Positions 51,134 to 60,312 of a stretch of DNA of 64,000 nucleotides are shown piece after piece. The position numbers and the translations under genes were made by a program. Numbering within the stretch: the stretch's first letter is position 1; each line of letters starts with the position of its first letter. The notes below the pieces were generated by a model, which was given only the letters and a program-made list of their open reading frames with translations, was not told where the DNA came from and ran no database searches. Source of the stretch: Paenibacillus sp. SY21-1 (GTDB lineage Bacteria; Bacillota; Bacilli; Paenibacillales; Paenibacillaceae); the NCBI RefSeq assembly GCF_005222705.1, contig NZ_STGF01000019.1, forward strand, positions 20,567-84,566, written 5' to 3'.

Positions 51134-51499
51134 CTAGGCATGCTGCAAATGCGTCAGCGTCAACAAAAAGATCTCTCTCACATGCTCATCGTCGATCGAA
51201 TAGTAGACCGTCTTTCCTTCCTTGCGCCGCTTGACGATACGCAGGTTGCGCAAGTACCGGAGCTGATGGGAAACGGCCGATTGGGCCATCCCCAGCACGA
51301 CGCACAGATCATGCACGCACAGCTCCTCGCTCAATAGCGCATGGATCATTTTAACCCTTGTCGGGTCGCCCAGCGCTTTGAACATTTCTGCCAAATCGAC
51401 AGCTATATGATCCTCAAGTTTGATTTGATTCAATTGGGCAACATTCGCATCTGTGCCCGAACACGTGTCATCGCATTGCTCTTCCAATGTCCGATCCAT
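51134..51499 (-). CDS. CadC/SmtB-type metal-sensing repressor
   Basis: A 121-residue ArsR-family winged-helix protein with an N-terminal CDDTC pair, ELCVHDLC in the sensing helix and a last helix with DDEHVREIFLLTLTHLQH. The Cys set corresponds to the alpha3N site of CadC (Cd, Pb, Zn), and the His/Asp set to the alpha5 site of SmtB. Both may be present. DNA-binding helix: AQSAVSHQLRYLRNL. No efflux ATPase or transporter lies next to it, so its target is elsewhere or only itself. Confidence 0.87.
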   Translation of the reverse strand: MDRTLEEQCDDTCSGTDANVAQLNQIKLEDHIAVDLAEMFKALGDPTRVKMIHALLSEELCVHDLCVVLGMAQSAVSHQLRYLRNLRIVKRRKEGKTVYYSIDDEHVREIFLLTLTHLQHA

Positions 51500-51626
51500 C
51501 TGACCAGCACCGCCCTTTCCTTCATACTCTCCATTATATCAGAATAATTACATTTAAGATGGCGGAAGCTGAAGTTTCAATTCCGGCTTGAACAAATCGG
51601 CTGCGCACATGACGCGGAGCACAGGC

Positions 51627-51658
51627 AAAAACGGCCGCTTCGTTTGCGAAGCGGCCGT
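51627..51658 (-). terminator. Terminator of the CotD-like gene
   Basis: ACGGCCGCTTCG (51631-51642) pairs with CGAAGCGGCCGT (51647-51658); on the minus strand TTTTTG follows. It lies 40 bp after the stop. Confidence 0.85.
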
Positions 51659-51698
51659 CCGTGCGCCCATACCTTACTTTCGGAAAATAGGCGAAAAG

Positions 51699-51992
51699 CT
51701 ATTTTTTCATCTGTTTCTTGGAGGAGGCTTTGGCGCGTTTGCCTCGCTTAACGCCGGACACCATCACATTTTTTTCGGTATGCGTATAATAATGTTTGTA
51801 GACGGGGCAGCAATGGTGCTGCTTCACGGTCTCGATATTCTGAACGACATTCACAAGCTGTGGATGGTAGTAGTTCTCGTATTGGGTAACGGGAGGATCA
51901 TAGATGGTTTGCGTTGGACAATCCGGACAAAATTCAGCCTCGTTCACGCCGCCGACATTCCCCATGTAATAATAGTTACGGTTCACTATCAT
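51699..51992 (-). CDS. Spore coat protein, CotD family
   Basis: A 97-residue Tyr- and His-rich protein with EFCPDCPTQTIYDPP and QHHCCPVYKHYYTHTEKN, the pattern of CotD-family coat proteins, ending in a Lys-rich tail. GGAAGGGG lies 4 nt before the ATG. In Bacillus CotD is a late inner-coat protein made under sigma K and GerE. Coat assembly through Cys and Tyr cross-links is expected. No sigma K promoter was identified with confidence. Confidence 0.82.
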   Translation of the reverse strand: MIVNRNYYYMGNVGGVNEAEFCPDCPTQTIYDPPVTQYENYYHPQLVNVVQNIETVKQHHCCPVYKHYYTHTEKNVMVSGVKRGKRAKASSKKQMKK

Positions 51993-52158
51993 TATCCCCT
52001 TCCTGAATTGGATTACATCTCATTGTATTCAGAAAAGACGAGTCCGACCTGTATGTTTGACCTGAAAGGCGATGGCCTGCGCGGTTCGTGCGTGTCCGCA
52101 CGCATGAGATTCGCCGTGCCGCAGCATTGGCGCATGCCGGCCACCGAGCCCAGAGCGC

Positions 52159-55100
52159 TTATAGATTGCCGTTACGGCGAGGAATCCGCAGCGTTAAGCG
52201 CGTGCCTTCCCCGGGACGGCTTGCAAGCTCGATGCCTTCGTCGTATAAAGCGAGCAGACGCTTATGAATGTTCTTCAGGCCGACGCCGGTATGCCGCGGC
52301 TCCCGATCGCTCCAATGAAAGCCGTCATCGGGAAGACCTTCCCCGTCATCCTCAATCGTAATGAGCAGCGCCTCGTCAAGCTGAACCGTCACGATCACTT
52401 GCCCTCCGTCTTCCTTCTTCATAATGCCATGATGAATCGCATTCTCGACAAGCGGCTGCAGGATAAGCGCCGGAATTCTCCAGCCAAGCACCGACGGATC
52501 GATACGGAACGTAACGCTCAGCAAATCGCCGAAGCGCGCCTGCTCGATTTCCACATAAGCCTGAAGCAATGACAGCTCCTGCTCTAGCGACACAAAACCG
52601 GAATGATCCTTGAAATCGAAGCTGTAGCGCAAATAGATGCTGAACTGCTGAAGCAGCTTGCGCGCCTTGATATGATCGGTATGGCTGAACGATAGAATCG
52701 TATTGAGCGTATTGTAAATGAAATGCGGCTTAATCTGCGCCTGCAAAAACGCCATTTCCTTCTGTACAAGCTGGCCGGCCGACTGCTTCAGCTGAACGAG
52801 CGTTTTGACGCGCGATTTCAGCTCATTCTGATCGTAGGGCTTGGGCAGAAAATCGTTGGCGCCCGCCAGGAAGCCGGCCTCCAGATCGCCCATCCGGTTG
52901 CTCGCCGTGACGAGAAGAATCGGCAGCTCCAGCAGCGAGTAATGCTCGCGAATGACACGAGTGAGATCGAGCCCGGATATGCCCGGCATCATAACGTCAA
53001 TAATGCACAAATCAAACTGATTAAGCGTATCCAGACGCCTCAGCACCTCATCCCCGCTTGATACAGCCGACGCCTGATAGTGATTTAACGTTAAAATGTT
53101 AAGCAGCGTCCGCAAATTGCTGTAATCGTCATCCACGATCAGCACGTTTAATCGCTCGTTGCCTGGCGCTTCCGCAGCAGACGGCTCTCCTGCCGCTGCG
53201 ACGAGCGGCTTGGCCCGCTCCGCTTGCGCTTCAGGCGGCAGCCGGTCCCGCTCTTCTCCCCTCGGCATGGAAAAGGTCATCGTCGTTCCGATATCCAGTT
53301 CCGATTCGACCCAAATTTTCCCACCATGCAGCTCGACAAGCTGGCGAGTAATCGACAGGCCGAGTCCAACACCGCCCGGCAAGCTCGGGGGCTCGGCTTC
53401 CAGCTGCTCGTACGAGTAGAAAATATGCTCGAAATGGCTGGCCGGGATGCCTCTGCCCGTATCGGAGACGCTGATCCATACCTCTTCGCCATGGTAAGCC
53501 GCTGTTACCGTTACCGTCCCCTTGGCTGTATATTTAATCGCATTGTCGATCAGATTGCGAATAATCTGATGCAGCCTGTTCTCGTCCGCATAGATGAAAT
53601 AAACGCCGCGCGGGACACGGTTAACGAGCTCCAAAGGCTTGTTGCGGACAATGAATTCGTGCATCTCCAGCACGACGCCCGCGATCGTGAACAGATCGAC
53701 ATGCGTTGGCCTGATCGCCAAATCGCGATTTTTAATTCGCGAATAATCGAGAATATCCTGCACAAGAGCGGACAACCGCAGGCCGACATCGCGCATAAGC
53801 CGCAAATCGTCCTGCTGCGGAGCAGTCAATGCTCCTCTGGCCCCATCCATCAGCGATTGCGAAATATTGATAATTCCGTTAAGCGGGGATTTGAACTCAT
53901 GGGACGTATTGGCCAGAAATTCATCCTTGAGCTTGTCCATCGCCGACAGCTTATGGGTAAGCTGCGTAATCGTCTGGAAAGCGGTCGTATAGGTCAATGA
54001 CATATAAAGCGACATCGAAATAATAAGCAGCGGCTGGGCAACGGGCAAAAACGTATGGCCGTCGGCCTGCCAGAGCGTGTTCAGCATCGTGTTCAGGACG
54101 AGGACAGCCAGACATAGCGTCGACATGACGAGATAGACGGAGCCCTGCCTTTTTTGCAGCGCCGCACGAATGAGGTAATAGCCGCTGACGCCCAGCACCG
54201 TAATCGACAGCGGGATAAGCGATAAAATATACAAGGCATTGTAAGTGGCCGGCGTAAACAGAATAAGCAGTACATAACAAGCCAGCAGCCCGTCGATAGC
54301 CCGCATGATTTTGACCGAATAAAGCTCGGGAAGCAAGTAATACGTATACTTTGTAAAAAAGGCCAGAACGCCGATCGCCGCCAGGTTTTCAAGAATGAGC
54401 TGGGGCATGACGTCGAGCGACGGCACCATTTTCATCAGAATGCGGTCGTAATGGGTAATCATAAACAAAAAGCAGCTAAATCCGAACAGCGAGAAATACA
54501 GCAGCTCCTTGCTCACCCGTTGGAAATAAATAAAGAAGAAATACAGCGATATGAAAAAGAAACCGGCAGCGATGGCACCGTCGATCATCATATTGTATTC
54601 CGCAAGCGCTGCGATCGCATGCTGATTGCCGAACGAAATGGCATGCACGATGCCTGTATTGTAGCTTTTAAAGCTGGCGACCTGAACGAGAATATCTAGC
54701 TCGCGCTGGCCGTTCAATTCGAAATACGCCGTGTACGGCGTGTTTCGGTGTACGATAGCCTCTGGAGAGGCGGCAGGCTTGCCGCTTGCCCCCACCAGGG
54801 CGCCATTTACGTAAATCTGGTTGGAAGCGCGAATGTTCGACGTTTTGATGCCATACGCGCCTTGATCGCAAGGGAGCAGCACCTTCAACCGATAGGTGGC
54901 ATACCCGTTGACCGGAAGCTCTCTGCCGCTCGTTTTCTCGCTATCCCAATTCCCGGGCACGGCAATAAGGCCCGGCGGCTGCGCCTCAAGCCGAGCGGAG
55001 TCCGCCGGCGTTAGCAGCTCTTGCCAATAAAAAGCCCACTCGCCGTCAAGCTTGACCGTATCGGTCGCCGCGCAGCTCCAGCTGCGAAGGTCAAGCACCC

Positions 55101-55224
55101 CTGCCTCCGCTTTTGGCGCATGCTCTGTGGCCAGCTTGTACATCGGTATAGCAAACGAAGAAATAATAATGACTAGAAACAAGATAAATACAATCATTGG
55201 AACATGCCTGTAGTTTAAGAGCAA
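52159..55224 (-). CDS. Hybrid sensor kinase with two kinase modules
   Basis: The 1021-residue protein begins with a transmembrane helix (8-30), a jelly-roll-like extracytoplasmic domain (about 45-195) and a seven-helix membrane region (about 210-415), as in 7TMR-DISM receptors. The first kinase has HisKA His442 in TSHEFKSPLNG and an HATPase domain (545-655, NLIDNAIKY and GVGLGLSI). A receiver domain (693-810, Asp743 in IIDVMMPG) follows, then a LytS-type module with His834 in IKPHFIYNTLN and a second HATPase (about 920-1015). It probably senses an extracellular ligand, perhaps a sugar. The response regulator gene lies 30 bp upstream. Confidence 0.92.
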   Translation of the reverse strand: MLLNYRHVPMIVFILFLVIIISSFAIPMYKLATEHAPKAEAGVLDLRSWSCAATDTVKLDGEWAFYWQELLTPADSARLEAQPPGLIAVPGNWDSEKTSGRELPVNGYATYRLKVLLPCDQGAYGIKTSNIRASNQIYVNGALVGASGKPAASPEAIVHRNTPYTAYFELNGQRELDILVQVASFKSYNTGIVHAISFGNQHAIAALAEYNMMIDGAIAAGFFFISLYFFFIYFQRVSKELLYFSLFGFSCFLFMITHYDRILMKMVPSLDVMPQLILENLAAIGVLAFFTKYTYYLLPELYSVKIMRAIDGLLACYVLLILFTPATYNALYILSLIPLSITVLGVSGYYLIRAALQKRQGSVYLVMSTLCLAVLVLNTMLNTLWQADGHTFLPVAQPLLIISMSLYMSLTYTTAFQTITQLTHKLSAMDKLKDEFLANTSHEFKSPLNGIINISQSLMDGARGALTAPQQDDLRLMRDVGLRLSALVQDILDYSRIKNRDLAIRPTHVDLFTIAGVVLEMHEFIVRNKPLELVNRVPRGVYFIYADENRLHQIIRNLIDNAIKYTAKGTVTVTAAYHGEEVWISVSDTGRGIPASHFEHIFYSYEQLEAEPPSLPGGVGLGLSITRQLVELHGGKIWVESELDIGTTMTFSMPRGEERDRLPPEAQAERAKPLVAAAGEPSAAEAPGNERLNVLIVDDDYSNLRTLLNILTLNHYQASAVSSGDEVLRRLDTLNQFDLCIIDVMMPGISGLDLTRVIREHYSLLELPILLVTASNRMGDLEAGFLAGANDFLPKPYDQNELKSRVKTLVQLKQSAGQLVQKEMAFLQAQIKPHFIYNTLNTILSFSHTDHIKARKLLQQFSIYLRYSFDFKDHSGFVSLEQELSLLQAYVEIEQARFGDLLSVTFRIDPSVLGWRIPALILQPLVENAIHHGIMKKEDGGQVIVTVQLDEALLITIEDDGEGLPDDGFHWSDREPRHTGVGLKNIHKRLLALYDEGIELASRPGEGTRLTLRIPRRNGNL

Positions 55225-55254
55225 GGTCTGAGCCTCCGTTCGCGCAAGCGCGGA

Positions 55255-56394
55255 CTATCCTTTACTTTCCGGCCAGTGCTCATAGAGCTGTCTGACCGAC
55301 TCCTCCGGCTGTATGCCAAGCTCCGAGCCCAGCATATCCTCCAGCCTGCGGTACAAAGCCATAAACGCCGTCCTATTGTTCAGCTTCCTATATAAAAGAA
55401 GCAATAGCACATAAGCCTCCTCGTCCAGCGGCTGCAAGGCAATCAATTGCTGGCAGCGAAGCACAGCCGCTTGATGCTGGCCGGAATCCGCCAGAAACTG
55501 GCATACGCGCTTCGTAGTCGCAACAAACCGCTCCTTGTACCGCTCCTTTAACGATGTGCTCCAGGAATAGCTCCAGGAGCCAAACAAATCCCCTTTATAT
55601 AACGCCAGCCGCTGCTCGGAAAGGGTCAGATTATGCTCCATAATCGGCTCCTTGTCGTCAGGAAGCAGCTCAAACTGCTCCACGTCGCTAACAAGCTCGT
55701 CCATTTCCAGACGGTAATGCGAATTGCGGAAATGAATCACGGCATTGATTTCATAATACTTTAACGTTTTTCTAACCTGGTACATCGTCGTGTGCAAATG
55801 GGAATGCGCTTGATCCGTACTGCAATCCGGCCATAAATCGTTGATAATCTCCCATTTGCTAATAGATTTGCCGCGATTTATAAATAAATAGGCCATAAGC
55901 TCCTGGGCTTTGACGGTTCGCCATTGCGCTGCATTTTGCCGTTCGCCGCCAATGGACACGGTAAATTCGCCAAAGGCGTAAATAGCCGGAGCGTGCTGCG
56001 TCATCCGCTCAGGGGGCTTCTCCGCAGCAGCTGGCCGCAGTCGCTTGAGCAGCTTGGAAATGGTTTTATCCAGCTCGTTCTCCATAATCGGCTTTAGCAA
56101 ATAATCGATAGCGCCTGCGCGAAATGCTTCAAGAGCGTAATGATCATAGGCGGTTATAAAAACAATCTCCATTTCATCATGCTCGCTCAGCATCCGCTCA
56201 GCCAGCTCCAATCCGCTCATATGCGGCATTTGAATGTCGAGAAAGGCCACGTCGGGTTTAAGCTCGGCGATCGCCGCCAATGCCTCCGCCGGTTTGCGAT
56301 ACGTTCCGACAACGGCAATCTGCTCCTTCGGGGCAAGCAGCACGTTCAGCATGTCGATTGCCGGCTGCTCGTCGTCAACGATGATGGCTCGCAT
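55255..56394 (-). CDS. Response regulator with SARP-type (HTH plus BTAD) output
   Basis: The protein of about 379 residues has a receiver domain (1-120, phosphorylatable Asp at AFLDIQMPHMSG), an OmpR-type winged HTH (about 135-225: QWRTVKAQELMAYLF, LHTTMYQVRKTL) and a bacterial transcriptional activation domain (about 235-375) of tetratricopeptide-like helices. Such SARP-like regulators usually pair with sensor kinases as here. ATG 56394 is preferred over the preceding in-frame TTG. It is the first gene of the two-component operon. Confidence 0.92.
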   Translation of the reverse strand: MRAIIVDDEQPAIDMLNVLLAPKEQIAVVGTYRKPAEALAAIAELKPDVAFLDIQMPHMSGLELAERMLSEHDEMEIVFITAYDHYALEAFRAGAIDYLLKPIMENELDKTISKLLKRLRPAAAEKPPERMTQHAPAIYAFGEFTVSIGGERQNAAQWRTVKAQELMAYLFINRGKSISKWEIINDLWPDCSTDQAHSHLHTTMYQVRKTLKYYEINAVIHFRNSHYRLEMDELVSDVEQFELLPDDKEPIMEHNLTLSEQRLALYKGDLFGSWSYSWSTSLKERYKERFVATTKRVCQFLADSGQHQAAVLRCQQLIALQPLDEEAYVLLLLLYRKLNNRTAFMALYRRLEDMLGSELGIQPEESVRQLYEHWPESKG

Positions 56395-56579
56395 CAAAAG
56401 TTTCCGCCTCTCTAAATGAAATAACGGTGGCTATTGTAGAAAAGTGTAGATTTTTGTCGAATTTCATTATAGCATCCGGCTCTGGACATTTACTGTACAC
56501 ATTTGCTGTGATAGAAGCGGCTTGACGGGATAATGAGCGGGGGAGACATCCGCTTTCCCTTCGAGCTGATGCGCGCAAC

Positions 56580-56622
56580 AAAAAACAAGCATGATGCCTC
56601 GAAAGACATCATGCTTGTTTTT
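56580..56622 (-). terminator. Bidirectional-shaped terminator near the collagen-like gene
   Basis: ACAAGCATGATG (56585-56596) pairs with CATCATGCTTGT (56607-56618), with A run before and T run after. It terminates the gene ending at 56645 on the minus strand. Confidence 0.85.
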
Positions 56623-56644
56623 ACCCGCAGCCCATACTGCGAAA

Positions 56645-57328
56645 TTAAATGATGCCTACGCCTGCGCTTGCATAGCCGGTAACAAGCTGAACAAGCTCAA
56701 GGCCCGTCGCGTTAGCCGTGTATACAAGCAAGAGCCGTGTTCCGGCCGTTACAGGAATCGACAAGCCCGATGCCGTACCGCTGCTGATGCCGCCAAGCCC
56801 GATAAGGCCCGTTAACGGCGGCGCAAGGTTTACGAGAGCCCCTGGAATCGGCGTAAACGTATTGCTTGTGGAAGAAGCGCTGTACAATTGCGCCGTTACT
56901 GTAACCGTCGTGCCTACAAGCGCCAAATCGATCGTATTGCTGAAGAAAGCGCTGATCGAAGAGATTACCCCGTCGCGCGGCATAGAAAATGCAAAGTCGA
57001 GCAACGGTCCAAGCGCGGTGCCTGTTAGATCAATCGCACCCCCCAGAAGCGTTACGTTGGGGAGAGACGCGCCAAATCCAACCAGACCGGCAGTGCCGGC
57101 AAGACCGCCTAGAATCGTGCTCATAACAATCGGAATACCAGAAGCATAAGGAATGATAGAGCCGCCACTCGGCAGTCCCGGTTCGCCGGTTGCGCCCGTG
57201 GCTCCGGTTGCCCCTGTAGCCCCTGTCGCTCCGGTTGCCCCTTGCGGACCTGCAACCCCCTGAATACCTTGCGGGCCTTGTGGTCCTTGTGGACCCGGAG
57301 GACCTGGAGGGCCTGGTAATCTACCCAT
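56645..57328 (-). CDS. Collagen-like spore surface protein with BclB-type C-terminal domain
   Basis: About 227 residues: a short Gly-X-Y collagen region (GPPGPPGPQ and GATGATGAT repeats, about 15 triplets), then a C-terminal beta domain (about 55-227) matching the exosporium BclB C-terminal domain, with GGSIIPYASGIP at its start and a repeated beta pattern to the end. Such proteins form glycosylated hair-like layers on spores. The ATG at 57328 with AAGGAG upstream gives MGRLPGPP; a longer reading from ATG 57367 has no ribosome site. The terminator follows 24 bp after the stop. Confidence 0.88.
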   Translation of the reverse strand: MGRLPGPPGPPGPQGPQGPQGIQGVAGPQGATGATGATGATGATGATGEPGLPSGGSIIPYASGIPIVMSTILGGLAGTAGLVGFGASLPNVTLLGGAIDLTGTALGPLLDFAFSMPRDGVISSISAFFSNTIDLALVGTTVTVTAQLYSASSTSNTFTPIPGALVNLAPPLTGLIGLGGISSGTASGLSIPVTAGTRLLLVYTANATGLELVQLVTGYASAGVGII

Positions 57329-57548
57329 TCGTAAACACGCTCCTTCGTTAAGTGTAATGTTGCCCATATATGTGCAACTGTCAGGTAATGATAACGGCCT
57401 TACCTTCCCTACACTTTATTCAGGCCATGCCGAAAGGTGATTAGGGTACATGCGTATATTTCGACGCTTATGTATTGTTGTCCATACGTCCGGCAGCCCT
57501 GCGCATATTCTGTTTTGACTGGCATTTGAACCTTACGGAGGCCCATTT

Positions 57549-58583
57549 ATGAAAAGAAAAGCCGGCTTGCTGGGTATAATGGTCGCGAGCCGATCGGCGC
57601 GCAAGTCGATGCTTGCCCGCTATTCCCGCTATCGTGTTTCGTCTATGAAATTGATTTGCTTTGCTCCCGAGGACATTAACTGGGAGAGTAGAACCTTGAC
57701 CGCGATGCATCGCTCCAAACGACGGTGGAAGGTGAGCCGCTTCGCCTTTCCCCATGTGCTGTACAACCGCTGCTATGAGCCTGAGCCTGTCCTATTGAAG
57801 CGCTGGACGAAGGCGCTTGGCGGGCATGCTTTCTTCAACCATATGAATCATTTCGACAAAATGAAGGTCCATGAGCATTTGGCCCACCGTCTGGAAGCCT
57901 ACATTCCCCAAGCCGCGCCCTACGACAAAGACGAGGGGGAGAAAATGCTTGCGGAGCATAAGCTGCTCTATTTTAAGCCGGTATTCGGAAATAAAGGCAT
58001 TGGCGTCTTTCGCGTGGAGCTTGACGATACGGGAATCATTCGGATCGGAGATCATCATCTTGCGCCAAGGGCAATAGCGGACAACCCTGCCCAGTTCGAG
58101 CAATATATGCTGGAGTTGATGGGCGATGAGCCGTATTTCATGCAAAAGGGGATCGATACCTGCCTGCTGGAAGGAAGGTCGTTCGATATTCGGGCGCTTG
58201 TGCAAAAAAATCGCCATGGACTATGGAGCGTCACCAGCACGTTAAGCCGGGTAGCGCTGGAAGGCTGCTTTAATACCAGTATTTTCGAAAAAATGTGCTT
58301 AACCCTGGATGCCCTCCACTATTTATATGCGCCTGAGCGGGCAAATGACATTCATCAATCGATTTGCAGGCTAGCCCTGCTCGCAGCCCGTTATGTGGAG
58401 GAATCCAGCGGCGACCATCTCGGCGAGCTGAGCGTCGACTTCGCTCTGGATACGAAAGGAAAGCCGTGGATAATCGAGCTTAATGCCATGCCGCAAAAAA
58501 GCCTGTACCGCGCGCTCGGCAATGAACGCTCAGCCTATAGCCGTCCGCTGGAATACGCAAGCTATCTGTATCGGAATCGCTAG
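57549..58583 (+). CDS. YheC/YheD-family ATP-grasp protein
   Basis: The 344-residue protein matches the YheC/YheD family of endospore coat-associated ATP-grasp proteins: an N-terminal Rossmann-like part, FAFPHVLYNRCY, then an ATP-grasp domain with LLYFKPVFGNKGIGVF, SFDIRALVQKN and the metal site LSVDFALDTKGKPWIIELNAMP. It should ligate a carboxylate to an amine or thiol; the substrate is unknown. ACGGAGG precedes the ATG. It diverges from the collagen-like gene, and both are spore-surface related. Confidence 0.87.
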   Translation: MKRKAGLLGIMVASRSARKSMLARYSRYRVSSMKLICFAPEDINWESRTLTAMHRSKRRWKVSRFAFPHVLYNRCYEPEPVLLKRWTKALGGHAFFNHMNHFDKMKVHEHLAHRLEAYIPQAAPYDKDEGEKMLAEHKLLYFKPVFGNKGIGVFRVELDDTGIIRIGDHHLAPRAIADNPAQFEQYMLELMGDEPYFMQKGIDTCLLEGRSFDIRALVQKNRHGLWSVTSTLSRVALEGCFNTSIFEKMCLTLDALHYLYAPERANDIHQSICRLALLAARYVEESSGDHLGELSVDFALDTKGKPWIIELNAMPQKSLYRALGNERSAYSRPLEYASYLYRNR

Positions 58584-58783
58584 CCCTCGGCTGCACGCTT
58601 TAGAGGCCAGGGAGGCATACAGCAAACCGAGGCCTAAGCGCTTGCGTAACCTGCGGGCAACACTGATTGCCCAAAGGGTCAAAAGTAGAACCACCCGCTA
58701 TGGAATGAATGGATACGGCCACGGCACACAGAACGAACTATTATCGTGTGTCTTTCAATTAGCGCTTGCCCGCTTGGCTCCGT

Positions 58784-59278
58784 TCAGCTATTTTTGTGAA
58801 TCCATTTCTTGATTGCGGCAGCCACTTCTTTGATAGACGGACTATTTGTTGTATCAATGACGGGAGCCACAGGATTGCAAGCATCCGCATACAATAACAA
58901 GCTTTTGTCAAGCTCACAGGAATACGCGATCCATTCGGTTGGCCAGCCTCGCAGCTGCAATCTGCGCTCTCGGGTTTCGTCATCGCAATGAAGGATCAGA
59001 TAGTGAACGTGGCTAAACTCGAAGAACGTATACAGTCTCAGCGACTGAAGCTGATGAGGATGAACATTTCCGACCAGCACCGTGCTTCTCCCGCCCGCTG
59101 CAATACAATGCGCGACATACAGCCAATTAGTCCCTTTCATTTCCCAATCCACGCCATCCATAAAGTCCATGTCGAACACAATCAATTCAGGCAGCGCGCG
59201 CTGCAGCTCGAGTATAACGGTCGTTTTTCCCGAGCCGCTTGCGCCGGTGATTACGAACAACGGAAGCTTCCTCTTCAT
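58784..59278 (-). CDS. P-loop nucleoside/nucleotide kinase-like protein
   Basis: The 164-residue protein starts with a Walker A GASGSGKTT (about 13-21) and has a DMDFMDGVDW acidic segment and an RERRLQLRGWP lid-like region. The size and layout are those of shikimate or adenylate kinase-like (AAA_18/33) proteins with an unassigned acceptor. AAAGGAGG lies 6-7 nt before ATG 59278; the longer upstream reading has no ribosome site. It follows the permease operon in the same direction. Confidence 0.78.
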   Translation of the reverse strand: MKRKLPLFVITGASGSGKTTVILELQRALPELIVFDMDFMDGVDWEMKGTNWLYVAHCIAAGGRSTVLVGNVHPHQLQSLRLYTFFEFSHVHYLILHCDDETRERRLQLRGWPTEWIAYSCELDKSLLLYADACNPVAPVIDTTNSPSIKEVAAAIKKWIHKNS

Positions 59279-59378
59279 CGCGTCCCCCTCCTTTATACAG
59301 AAGATGCAGCAGCTCCGCCTTTGGAGTGGACGTATTTGGTCCTCTTTTACAGCTGGGCAAACGCGCCTCGCCGGCAAC

Positions 59379-59410
59379 AAAAAGAAGGGACCTGCGGCGG
59401 CAGACCCTTC
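59379..59410 (-). terminator. Terminator of the second permease operon
   Basis: GAAGGG (59384-59389) pairs with CCCTTC (59405-59410), with a further inner CTGC/GCAG pairing; on the minus strand TTTTTG follows. Confidence 0.75.
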
Positions 59411-59421
59411 CCATGCTGAGC

Positions 59422-60300
59422 TTATTCTTTAACCGAGCCCATCACAAGCCCTTTGACAAAAAACCTCTGAAGGAATGGATATACGAGCAGAATCGGCAGC
59501 GCGCCGATAAAAATTTGCGCAGACTTAACCGTTTTTTGCGAAATCAACGCCAAATCCTGCGGATTAATGCTCATAGAGCTCATATCGCGCTGTACAATGA
59601 CCGTTTGCAAAAAGGTGGCCAGCGGATATTTCCGGGGATCGCTTATATAGAGCAGTCCGTCAAACCATGAATTCCAATGAAACACCATGCTGAACAGCGC
59701 AATCGTCGCAATCGCCGGCAGCGAAACGGGCAAGTAAATGCTGAATAACGTACGGAAATGGCCCGCTCCGTCAATTAGCGACGCCTCTTCAAGCTCCTTG
59801 GGCACCCCGCGAAAAAAGTTAAGCATCAGAATCGTTAAAAAGACGTTCACCGCGCCAGGCAGCACCAGCACCCAGAAGCTGTCCATCAGGCCGATCTTCT
59901 GAATGACCATGTAGAATGGAACGAGTCCGCCGTTGAACAGCATCGTAAACACGAACAGCCATGCATAAATATTCCGGCCCCGGAAGGCCGAGTTTTCCTT
60001 CGATAACGGGTAGGCTGCAAGAAACGCCAGCAGAAGCGTCAGCAGCGTACCGACAACGGTGCGCTGAACGGCCACCCACATCGAGTTCAGGAAGATCGGA
60101 TTCGAGGTTGTTTTTTTGTACGCGTCAAGCGTAAACTCCACGGGCCACAAATTAACGATATTCGCATCCGCGGCCGCCTTCGAGCTAAGCGATACGGCAA
60201 GCACGTGGAAGAGCGGAACGACGCACAGCAGCGCCAGGACGATAAGCATAACGGTGTTGAACACGTTGAATATACGATAGGACGGCGATTTATAATACAT
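59422..60300 (-). CDS. Carbohydrate ABC permease, LplC/YtcP type (second copy)
   Basis: A 292-residue six-helix permease with EAA loop KELEEASLIDGAGHFRTLF and a C-terminal QRFFVKGLVMGSVKE, the pattern of LplC-like MalG-class permeases. It lies 12 bp after the LplB-type gene. No binding-protein gene follows; the operon ends in a terminator instead. Confidence 0.92.
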   Translation of the reverse strand: MYYKSPSYRIFNVFNTVMLIVLALLCVVPLFHVLAVSLSSKAAADANIVNLWPVEFTLDAYKKTTSNPIFLNSMWVAVQRTVVGTLLTLLLAFLAAYPLSKENSAFRGRNIYAWLFVFTMLFNGGLVPFYMVIQKIGLMDSFWVLVLPGAVNVFLTILMLNFFRGVPKELEEASLIDGAGHFRTLFSIYLPVSLPAIATIALFSMVFHWNSWFDGLLYISDPRKYPLATFLQTVIVQRDMSSMSINPQDLALISQKTVKSAQIFIGALPILLVYPFLQRFFVKGLVMGSVKE

Positions 60301-60312
60301 GTTCGATTCCTC

